Shown piece after piece: positions 16,308 through 23,826 of a stretch of 64,000 bases of DNA. Within the stretch, counting starts at the first letter, position 1, and each line of letters starts with the position of its first letter. Both the position numbers and the translations under genes were made by a program. Below the pieces are notes generated by a model that worked only from the letters and a program-made list of their open reading frames with translations, searched no databases and was not told the DNA's origin. The DNA is from Paenibacillus silvisoli (lineage in GTDB: Bacteria > Bacillota > Bacilli > Paenibacillales > Paenibacillaceae), in contig NZ_CP133017.1 in the NCBI RefSeq assembly GCF_030866765.1, positions 1,331,001 through 1,395,000 on the forward strand, given 5' to 3'.

Positions 16308-16401
16308 AAAGAGCGTTTTCAAACATGAATGTCCGGTAATTTGGATATGCCGCCGGAAAGCCATGAGCTATGATGATTACATGAAAATGAATCCGTTTTC
16401 A
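16308..16401 (+). promoter_or_regulatory. Regulated promoter of the second transporter operon with cre-like site
   Basis: The 211-base gap 16286-16496 contains GAATGTCCG (16327-16335), a weak -35 region and TATGATGA (-10 TATGAT 16369-16374). The same arrangement, with the same 42-base distance from motif to -10, occurs before the gene at 23827. TGAATCCGTTTTCA (16388-16401) matches 13 of 14 positions of the CcpA cre consensus and sits just after the likely start. The poor -35 suggests dependence on an activator, plausibly the YesN-type protein at 20276. Confidence 0.6.
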
Positions 16402-16496
16402 AAGACAAGACTTGGAAGTGATTTTGCGTCCGTATGGGTATATGTTTATCGAATTAATCTGACAGGGCGTTCAGAGATCGAGAGGGTGATCTACCG

Positions 16497-17459
16497 ATGA
16501 ATCAGATTCCGGGCGGGCTCGCGCCAAGCGCCCCTCCTATGCAACAACGAAGCCGCGCGTGGAGGACGATCAAGAAGCAGCGAATTCTGCTGTTGTTCTG
16601 CGTGCCGTTTGCGATCTGGGCGGCCATATTCTGCTACGCGCCGATTTGGGGCTGGATCATGGCGTTCCAGGACTACAATGCGGGCAAAGGCGTAACCGGC
16701 AGCCCTTGGGTCGGACTTAAGCATTTCCGCGCTTTCTTTCAAGAGGAGATGCTGGTCACGCTGCTCCGCAACACGATCGCGATCAGCGTCATGAATATCG
16801 TCGTCGGCACGTTCGGCGCGGTCACGCTCGCTTTGCTGCTCAATGAAGTGAAGGGCGTCTTCTTCAAGCGAACCGTCCAGACGGTATCCTATTTACCCTA
16901 TTTCATTTCCTATGTCGTCGTCGCCAACCTGTTTCTGACGCTGTTGTCGCCGTCGGACGGGACGGTGAACCGCATCCTGCTGAAGCTGGGCATCATCGAC
17001 GAGCCGATTTTTTTCTTCGCCGAACCGCATTTGTTTTGGTTTCTGGTCGTGTTCATCAACGTCTGGAAAAGCATCGGCTGGGACGCCATCATCTACATTG
17101 CCGCCATGTCGGCGGTCGACACGGAGCTTTATGACGCGGCCAGCGTGGACGGAGCGGGAAGATGGCGGAAAATGTGGCATATTACGCTTCCCTGCATCCG
17201 GCCGACCATCGTGGTGCTGCTCATTCTGAGCGCCAGCGGCATTTTGAACGCGGGCTTCGATCCGTCCTACTTGCTCGGCAATCCGATGGTTTACGATTAT
17301 TCCGAGGTTATCGATACGTATGTGTACCGCATGGGTCTGGGCAATGCCATGTATTCCTATGCGACCGCCATCGGCCTGTTCCGTCTGGTCGTATCGCTGA
17401 TCATTCTGTATATCGTCAACCGGATCGCGAAAAGGCTCGGGGAAGAGAACGTGCTATGA
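16497..17459 (+). CDS. Carbohydrate ABC transporter permease, LplB-like
   Basis: 320 residues, six predicted membrane helices after a charged N-terminal 30 residues. The EAA loop is YDAASVDGAGRWRKMWHITLPCIRP. Closely similar in layout to the permease at 2797. ATG 16497 has GAGAGGGTG upstream. It is first in the operon permease-permease-binding protein and works with the next gene; an ATPase is not encoded here. Confidence 0.9.
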   Translation: MNQIPGGLAPSAPPMQQRSRAWRTIKKQRILLLFCVPFAIWAAIFCYAPIWGWIMAFQDYNAGKGVTGSPWVGLKHFRAFFQEEMLVTLLRNTIAISVMNIVVGTFGAVTLALLLNEVKGVFFKRTVQTVSYLPYFISYVVVANLFLTLLSPSDGTVNRILLKLGIIDEPIFFFAEPHLFWFLVVFINVWKSIGWDAIIYIAAMSAVDTELYDAASVDGAGRWRKMWHITLPCIRPTIVVLLILSASGILNAGFDPSYLLGNPMVYDYSEVIDTYVYRMGLGNAMYSYATAIGLFRLVVSLIILYIVNRIAKRLGEENVL

Positions 17460-17475
17460 AGAGAGGGACGATAGG

Positions 17476-18363
17476 ATGAAACAAAGATGGCAGGATACCG
17501 CGTTTGATATCGTAAACACCGCCGTTCTGACGATGCTGATGATCGCCACGATCTATCCGTTCCTGTACGTGCTCGCGTTCTCGCTGAACGATGCCGTCGA
17601 CTCCATGCGGGGCGGCTTGACGATATGGCCGCGCAAGTTTACGCTGGCTAACTATGGGGTTATTTTCCGGTACGACGCGCTGGTCGACGCTTCGATCATG
17701 AGCGTGCTCCGGACCGTCATCGGCACCGTCGCCTCCGTTCTGTGCACGGCGATGCTGGCCTACTCGTTATGCAAGAAGGAGTTGTTCGGCTATAAATTTT
17801 TCAACTCGTTTTTCATTATGACGATGTTCATCTACGGCGGCCTTATTCCGACGTTCATTCTTTTCAAAACGATCCACATCTACAATTCGTTCTGGGTGTA
17901 TATCATTCCGGGGCTGATCAGCGCCTTCAACATGATCCTCCTTCGCACCAATTTCAAGTCCATTCCGGACTCGCTGATCGAATCCGCGTATATGGACGGA
18001 GCGAACGACATCTATGTGTTTTTCCGAATCGTGCTGCCGCTGTCGACGCCGATTATCGCCACGATCGGACTGTTCGTCGCCGTCGGCCAGTGGAACTCAT
18101 GGCAGGATACGTTGTTCTTCACGGTGGACGGCAAGCTGCAAACGCTCCAATACGTGCTCATGAAAATATTGAACCAAACCGAAGCCGGCGCGATGATCAA
18201 TCAGATGAAAGCGAGCCTGGCCCGCCGAGGCATGGTGAAGGTGACGCCGGAGGCGGTAAAGATGGCCATTACGATGATCGCGACGGTGCCGATTCTATGC
18301 GTGTACCCGTTCATTCAAAAATATTTCGTTAAAGGGATGCTGCTTGGCTCCGTTAAGGGGTAA
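17476..18363 (+). CDS. Carbohydrate ABC transporter permease, YtcP-like
   Basis: 295 residues, partner of the preceding permease and 16 bases downstream of it. It has six predicted helices, an ESAYMDGANDIYVFFRIVLPLSTP loop for ATPase contact, and the typical ending YFVKGMLLGSVKG. A segment at about 225-255 (TEAGAMINQMKASLARRG) is the periplasmic-side variable loop of this subfamily. Confidence 0.9.
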   Translation: MKQRWQDTAFDIVNTAVLTMLMIATIYPFLYVLAFSLNDAVDSMRGGLTIWPRKFTLANYGVIFRYDALVDASIMSVLRTVIGTVASVLCTAMLAYSLCKKELFGYKFFNSFFIMTMFIYGGLIPTFILFKTIHIYNSFWVYIIPGLISAFNMILLRTNFKSIPDSLIESAYMDGANDIYVFFRIVLPLSTPIIATIGLFVAVGQWNSWQDTLFFTVDGKLQTLQYVLMKILNQTEAGAMINQMKASLARRGMVKVTPEAVKMAITMIATVPILCVYPFIQKYFVKGMLLGSVKG

Positions 18364-18380
18364 TCCGTCGAAGGCTGTCC

Positions 18381-18395
18381 GTCCTCGCCGAGGAC
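18381..18395 (+). other. Intercistronic hairpin between permease and binding-protein genes
   Basis: GTCCTC-GCC-GAGGAC forms a 6-bp stem without a T-tract. Such hairpins in transporter operons often stabilise the 3' fragment so that binding protein is made in excess over permease; here this is inference from position. Confidence 0.4.
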
Positions 18396-18436
18396 TGGAA
18401 ATAGCGCAAAGCGACCATTCATAGGGGAGGTTTCAT

Positions 18437-20191
18437 ATGAGAAACGAAAGCACTCGCGGTAAAAAGAGGCTCGGCATGCTGTTAGGCGCGATGCTGCTCG
18501 TGACCACCACGGCGGCAGGCTGCTCCGGTAACAACGGGAACAACGATGCGCAGCAAGCGCAAAATTCGGGGACGACCCAGAATGCCAATACGGCATTGCC
18601 CGAAGGCGATATGTCCACATGGCCGGACGCGGAGTTCAGCGTCATGCTGCCCTATCCCGATACGCAGGTTGCCGCGGAGGATGCGCCGATCGTCAAGCAG
18701 GTGTACGACAAAACGAAGGTGCACGTGAAGCTTGAGGTACCGCCGTCCAACGTGGACGAGAAGCTGAACATCATGCTCGCGAGCGGCGAATACCCGGATG
18801 CGATCGTGATCACGAACCCGGCGATGGCGCAGAAGTTCATCGATGCGGGCCATGTCATTCCGCTGGACGACCTATTGAACAAGTATGGCGGACAAATCAA
18901 GGAAAATTTGAATGACGTCTGGAATCAACTGAAGAGCCCGGACGGCAAAATCTACCGCATTCCTTCGGGCTACATCATGCCGGGAGCGGAGCGGATGCTG
19001 GAGACGGGACTCAGCTTCCAGTTTCTGACCAACGTCCTCGAGGAGAAAGGCTGGTACAAGCCGCAAACGTTCGACGACACGACCGCGCTGCTGAAGGAAG
19101 TGAAGGAGAAGCATCCGAACTACATTCCGATGTCGTTGGCGCTCGGCGCCGAAGGCTTCTTCCAAAACATGATCAAAACGCTGGCCGGCGCCGAAGGCGT
19201 TCGGGTATTAGGCGACTATGTCTGGACGACGGACGACAAGCTGATCTACAAATATAAGGACCCAGGCATCCGCAATGCGCTGCAATGGGTAAACCGCTTG
19301 TATCAGCAAGGGCTGATCGACAAGGAATCCGCCGTGCAGAACATGGACGGCTTGAAGGCGAAGATGGCGTCGGAGAAAGTGTTCTCGTCCATCGGCCATT
19401 GGTTTGACAACATGTACGAAGCGAACAGCATATTCACGCAGGACAAGAAGCCGTTCCGTTTCAAATACTTCGTGCTGAAAGCGGATCCAAGCATCGCGAA
19501 GACGACCTATAACGAATACGGCGCAAATTACGACTCGGGTGTCTATGTCACGAAGAAGATGAAGGATCCGGCGCGGTTCATGCAGTTCGTCAACTATCTC
19601 AACACGCAGGAAGGCAATCTGCTGCAAAAAGGTGTTATCAACTACGACGGCGAAGACAAAGAAGGCTATGACTACTATGTCGTCGATGAAGACGGCAAGA
19701 AGTATCTTCGCAGCACGACCTTCCAGGTGAACGGCTGGCAGAACGACGAGCTGTTCGCGACGAAGCGGGGCTACAACACATTCGGCAATTTTACCTTTAG
19801 CACGGATATGAACGATCATCCGAGCTTCACTTATTTGCTCTCGCGCAAAGAGCTTGATTTCTCCATGTGGTACGATGATGAGCAGAAACGCGCGAACGCC
19901 GGCTTCGGAGAGTCGGGAACGGACTGGATCGAGGAAGGCCGCAGCAACGGCTGGGATTCTTCCGCGATTTCGGGATTGAACTTCAAGCCGGAGAGCGATG
20001 AGTTTATCGCGGCGACGAAAGTGAACCAGTTCGCCTACAACACGGTCGTCAAGCTGCTCTTGTCCGCGAGCGACGCGGAATTCGACAAGGGCTACGACGA
20101 CTTCCTCAAGAAAGCGGACGATATGGGCATCGGCAAAGCCGAGTCGGCGATGAACAAGTTATATGAAGAGCGCAAAGCAAATTGGAAATAA
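18437..20191 (+). CDS. Extracellular sugar-binding lipoprotein (second system)
   Basis: 584 residues. A signal sequence with lipobox AAGC (Cys about 29) is followed by an Asn/Gln/Ala-rich linker and a large family 1 solute-binding fold, similar in type to the protein at 4739. GGGGAGG lies upstream of the ATG. It captures the substrate for the permeases at 16497 and 17476. With the GH32 enzyme upstream the substrate might be a fructan fragment, though Lpl-type proteins bind many oligosaccharides. Confidence 0.9.
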   Translation: MRNESTRGKKRLGMLLGAMLLVTTTAAGCSGNNGNNDAQQAQNSGTTQNANTALPEGDMSTWPDAEFSVMLPYPDTQVAAEDAPIVKQVYDKTKVHVKLEVPPSNVDEKLNIMLASGEYPDAIVITNPAMAQKFIDAGHVIPLDDLLNKYGGQIKENLNDVWNQLKSPDGKIYRIPSGYIMPGAERMLETGLSFQFLTNVLEEKGWYKPQTFDDTTALLKEVKEKHPNYIPMSLALGAEGFFQNMIKTLAGAEGVRVLGDYVWTTDDKLIYKYKDPGIRNALQWVNRLYQQGLIDKESAVQNMDGLKAKMASEKVFSSIGHWFDNMYEANSIFTQDKKPFRFKYFVLKADPSIAKTTYNEYGANYDSGVYVTKKMKDPARFMQFVNYLNTQEGNLLQKGVINYDGEDKEGYDYYVVDEDGKKYLRSTTFQVNGWQNDELFATKRGYNTFGNFTFSTDMNDHPSFTYLLSRKELDFSMWYDDEQKRANAGFGESGTDWIEEGRSNGWDSSAISGLNFKPESDEFIAATKVNQFAYNTVVKLLLSASDAEFDKGYDDFLKKADDMGIGKAESAMNKLYEERKANWK

Positions 20192-20205
20192 GAGCGGTTA
20201 AATGA

Positions 20206-20247
20206 GAGGAAAGGCTCCGGTTGCGACAACGGGAGTCTTTCCTCTTC
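20206..20247 (+). terminator. Imperfect hairpin after the second binding-protein gene
   Basis: GAGGAAAG-G-CTCC (from 20206) pairs with GGGAG-T-CTTTCCTC (to 20244), followed by TTCCGTCAATT. The weak T-tract suggests partial termination before the regulator genes. Confidence 0.55.
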
Positions 20248-20275
20248 CGTCAATTGCGGCAAGGAGGCAGGCAGC

Positions 20276-21886
20276 ATGATCAAGTTGTTTATCGTGGACG
20301 ACGAGGATATGGAGCGGGAGGGCATAAGATCGCTCTTCGATTGGCGGCAGCTCGGCATTGAGGTCATCGGAGAGGCTTGGAACGGGTATGCGGCCTTGGA
20401 GGCGTTGGACGGCGAGGAACCGGACCTGATCATTACCGACGTGCGCATGCCCGGCATGAATGGGCTGGAGTTCGCCAGCCGGCTGAAGGGGAAATACCCG
20501 AACGTCAAATTTATCTTTATCAGCGGCTACGAGGATTTCGATGCGGCCCGGAACGCCGTAGACGTCAACGCCGTCGCTTATTTGATGAAGCCGATCAACA
20601 AAGAGACGCTGATGCATACGATCGCCGGCGCGATCGGCCGGATCGAGGAAGAGAAGAGCCGCGCGCAGGAGGGCATTCAATTAAGGCATCAGGTGGAAGA
20701 AAGCATGCCCGTGCTGCGGGAGCAGCTGATTCGCGATATGCTGCTTGGCATCGAGCGGGCGGACAACGAACGGACGCTGCAGCGGGCGCAGTCTTATGGA
20801 TTGACGCTGCCGGCGAACCGGACGGCGGTGATGGTCGTGAAGGCGGAGGAGCTGGCGCCGGACCGCGACGATGCGGAGCCGTTCCAAGCGATTGCCGTCT
20901 GCCGCGAATTAAGCCGCATGATCCAGGAGGAAACGAGCTTGCCGGCGGTCATGACGCGCGAAGGGGAATATACCGTGCTTCTCCCCTGCCCGCCGATCCT
21001 TGCGCCGGAGGAGATGGAAGAGCATCTGGAACGGAAAGCCGAAGCGTGGATTCAGCAGCTGCAGCGAGCAACGGGGCTGACGCTTGCGATCGGCATCGCG
21101 CTGGCCGAAGACGGCGTACGCAGCTGCCACCGTTATTACCGCTTGGCCAGAATGGCCGTCAACCGCAAGTTTTGCTCGGGCGGGCAGGCCGTGCTCTGGC
21201 ATGAAGACGAAGAAGACAGCCGGGATGATGTCCCTGTCGCCCTGTACGTGTCGAAGGAGGAGCTGGCGGAAGCGATTATGGCCTTCGATCCGGCCAAAAT
21301 CGAAGGGATCGTCCGCGCCTCCTTCCAGGGTAAAGCGATGAAGAAGGAGCAGGCGTGGTTCATCGCCATCGATCTATTGAATACGGCGCTGCATACGCTG
21401 GCCGAGAAGAAAGAGCTGATAAAAGCCGCCTTCGAGCAGGAGAAAGCGCCGTGGGACAAATTGATGCTCATGGAAACGATCGATTCGCTTTCATCATGGG
21501 TAGTCGCCTATATCCAGGGCATTGCGGAGCTGATCCGGAAGCAGCAGGGCGGCAAGCACGAGCATATCGTCCAAACGATCAAGCAGTGGGTCAGAACCGA
21601 ATATATGACCGACTTGACGATCGATTCGCTCGCGGGACGCGTGTACCTGGCTCCGGGCTACGTCCGGAAGCTGTTCAAAAACCAGACGGGCATGACGCTG
21701 AAGGAGTTCATCGTTCAAACCCGCATGAAAAACGCAAGCGAGCTGCTCCGTCAGCCCGAGCGCAAGGTCAATGAAGTCGCGCTCGCCGTCGGCTACGAGA
21801 ACGTCTCTTATTTCTGCGCGGTTTTCAAAAACGTGTACGGACTTTCGCCGGGGGAATTCAAAGATGCGTATCATATCCTGGCTTAA
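20276..21886 (+). CDS. AraC-type response regulator, YesN-like (long form)
   Basis: 536 residues. The receiver domain has FIVDDED, the acceptor Asp in LIITDVRMPGMNG and Lys in YLMKPI. A central helical region of about 290 residues separates it from the C-terminal AraC-type DNA-binding domain (LTIDSLAGRVYLAPGYVRKLFK and VGYENVSYFCAVFKNVYG). It is the partner of the overlapping kinase gene. Probable targets are the similar promoters at 16308 and 23691, which share an upstream motif and spacing. Confidence 0.92.
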   Translation: MIKLFIVDDEDMEREGIRSLFDWRQLGIEVIGEAWNGYAALEALDGEEPDLIITDVRMPGMNGLEFASRLKGKYPNVKFIFISGYEDFDAARNAVDVNAVAYLMKPINKETLMHTIAGAIGRIEEEKSRAQEGIQLRHQVEESMPVLREQLIRDMLLGIERADNERTLQRAQSYGLTLPANRTAVMVVKAEELAPDRDDAEPFQAIAVCRELSRMIQEETSLPAVMTREGEYTVLLPCPPILAPEEMEEHLERKAEAWIQQLQRATGLTLAIGIALAEDGVRSCHRYYRLARMAVNRKFCSGGQAVLWHEDEEDSRDDVPVALYVSKEELAEAIMAFDPAKIEGIVRASFQGKAMKKEQAWFIAIDLLNTALHTLAEKKELIKAAFEQEKAPWDKLMLMETIDSLSSWVVAYIQGIAELIRKQQGGKHEHIVQTIKQWVRTEYMTDLTIDSLAGRVYLAPGYVRKLFKNQTGMTLKEFIVQTRMKNASELLRQPERKVNEVALAVGYENVSYFCAVFKNVYGLSPGEFKDAYHILA

Positions 21887-23687
21887 AGGTCTGCCCGATT
21901 CGACGATCAACCGGATTCGGCTCAAGCCGAAGCTGATCGCCTCCTACTTGGTCGCCGCCTTTCTGCCGCTGCTTTTCACGGGCTTCTTTCTCGTGCACAA
22001 GGCCAACCAGATTATCGAGAACCAGACGAGCAAAACCTACGGCATCTCCATGCGGCAGCTTATCTACAACATGGAAACGCGCTTGGCTTCGTACGAGGAG
22101 CTGTCCAATCATTTTTATTTCGATACGAACCTGAACCTGGACCTGCAGAAGGATTACAGCAAGAGCTCGAACGGGGATATCTTCGATGTCGAGAAATCGT
22201 TCATCGAGCGCGTGAAGGTGCTGCTGAAGTTCAAGAACGATCTGCGCACCGTGAGCATTTATTTCCATAATCCGTCCCTGTACAACGCGAAGCCGTATTT
22301 GGCTTTGGCCGACGAGAAAATCGCGAGCCAGCTCGGCTTCCAAAGAGCCGCCGCCTCCGAGTACAAGGGCTATTGGGGAAAGGTCAAGATCATTCCCGAC
22401 GGGAATCTCTATTGGGACACGGAGCTGAGACGCACCTCGAAGACAACCCGCGTATTCAGCTACAGCCGGCCGCTTGAGTTTTATACGGATCACCAGTCTG
22501 TAGGCTTGCTGACGATCGAGGTGAAGGAATCGGAGTTTTACCAGCTGCTGTCGAAGGAAGGCGCCGATAAGGGGATCTATCTCGTGGAGCCAGACGGCAC
22601 GATCATTACGTCCAACGATCGCGCCAGCCTGGGCAAAGGCTTGAATGCCGACGTGCTGCATGCCATCGGCGGGCGGCCGAACGGCGAGTTCCTGTTTGAC
22701 CGGAGCGAGGATGACCATGTGAAAGTCATGTACAGCGAATTGTCGAACGGCTGGAAAATGGTCTACATGATCCCGGTCAACCGGCTGCTCAAAGAAACGA
22801 AGGACATGCGAAACTACGGACTGCTGTTTATGATCGTCAGCGCCGTCTTGTCGGTCGTGTTGATTATCGGCTTCTCGAATTTGATTTTGTCGCGGATGAC
22901 GATTTTGCTCAAACGGATTCAACGGATGCGCAACGGCGAAATCGAGACCGGCCGGTTCGTGAACGGGAAGGACGAAATCGCGGTGCTGGACCATAGCTTC
23001 AACCAGATGGCGGAGCGGATGAAATATTTGATCGACGAAGTGTTTATGCTGAGCATCAAGAAGAAGGAGGCGGAGTTGACGGCGCTGCAGAGCCAGATCA
23101 ATCCGCATTTTCTGTACAACACGTTATCCACGGTCAGCTGGCTGGGACGGAAGAACGGGAACGACGACGTGTGCGAGATCGTCGAGAGCCTTGCGAAGTT
23201 TTACCGCATTTCCCTTAGCAAAGGCAAGGATATCATCACGATGCGCGAGGAATTCGAGTGCATCAAAGCGTATATCGATATTCAGCGGTATCGGCTCAAG
23301 AATCGCATTCGGCCGATCTACGCGCTCGATGAGGGCATTATGGACGCTCCGGTGCTCAAGCTGATTTTGCAGCCTATCGTCGAGAACGCCATTTTGCACG
23401 GACTCGGACACGAGAAGGAGCAGATTACGATCGTGATCAAGGGCGCATACCGGGAAGGCGTCGTGCAGCTAGAAGTCGTCGACGACGGGGTCGGCATGGC
23501 GACCGATGTGTCGGCCGGGCTGCTGGACGAGCCCCCGCAAGCCGCGCAGAAGAGCGGCGGTTACGGCTTGCGGAACGTCCATGAACGGATCAAGCTGCAT
23601 TTTGGCCCCGAATATGGCTTGACGGTGAAGAGCGAGCCCGGAACGGGAACGTCGGTCGTGATCCGGATGCCTTTTCTAGCCGAATAA
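21864..23687 (+). CDS. Membrane sensor histidine kinase, YesM-like
   Basis: 607 residues. Membrane helices at about 24-44 and 320-340 enclose an extracellular Cache-like domain; then HAMP, the His_kinase motif QINPHFLYNTLSTV and an HATPase domain (VVDDGVGM, GGYGLRNVHERI). The start ATG 21864 lies inside the end of the regulator gene (23-base overlap) behind GGGGGAATT; the frame is open to 21771 but that would add a hydrophilic segment before the first helix. It forms a two-component pair with the regulator at 20276. Confidence 0.9.
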   Translation: MRIISWLKGLPDSTINRIRLKPKLIASYLVAAFLPLLFTGFFLVHKANQIIENQTSKTYGISMRQLIYNMETRLASYEELSNHFYFDTNLNLDLQKDYSKSSNGDIFDVEKSFIERVKVLLKFKNDLRTVSIYFHNPSLYNAKPYLALADEKIASQLGFQRAAASEYKGYWGKVKIIPDGNLYWDTELRRTSKTTRVFSYSRPLEFYTDHQSVGLLTIEVKESEFYQLLSKEGADKGIYLVEPDGTIITSNDRASLGKGLNADVLHAIGGRPNGEFLFDRSEDDHVKVMYSELSNGWKMVYMIPVNRLLKETKDMRNYGLLFMIVSAVLSVVLIIGFSNLILSRMTILLKRIQRMRNGEIETGRFVNGKDEIAVLDHSFNQMAERMKYLIDEVFMLSIKKKEAELTALQSQINPHFLYNTLSTVSWLGRKNGNDDVCEIVESLAKFYRISLSKGKDIITMREEFECIKAYIDIQRYRLKNRIRPIYALDEGIMDAPVLKLILQPIVENAILHGLGHEKEQITIVIKGAYREGVVQLEVVDDGVGMATDVSAGLLDEPPQAAQKSGGYGLRNVHERIKLHFGPEYGLTVKSEPGTGTSVVIRMPFLAE

Positions 23688-23690
23688 AAG

Positions 23691-23753
23691 AGCGGTTTTT
23701 AACACGAATGTCCGATTATTATGATGTTGCCGCAGGTTCGTCTGCGGTATGAT
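23691..23753 (+). promoter_or_regulatory. Regulated promoter before the ADP-ribosylglycohydrolase-like gene
   Basis: AGAGCGGTTTTTAACACGAATGTCCG is conserved in pieces with the promoter at 16308: GAATGTCCG (23706-23714) and TATGATGA with -10 TATGAT (23748-23753) lie 42 bases apart in both. An inverted repeat CCGCAG/CTGCGG (23730-23747) fills the spacer here. The -35 (TGTTGC) is weak. Common control with the second transporter operon is likely. Confidence 0.55.
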
Positions 23754-23826
23754 GAGGACAATTCCACCTGTCCGCGCTGGCGGCGGCCGGCGTGGAAAAT
23801 GAGAAAACGGAGCGTGAGGGGAAACG

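Noticed and set aside
16308..16321. Second cre site AAAGAGCGTTTTCA before the second transporter
   Set aside because: Three mismatches to the consensus at fixed positions; noted only as part of the conserved promoter block.
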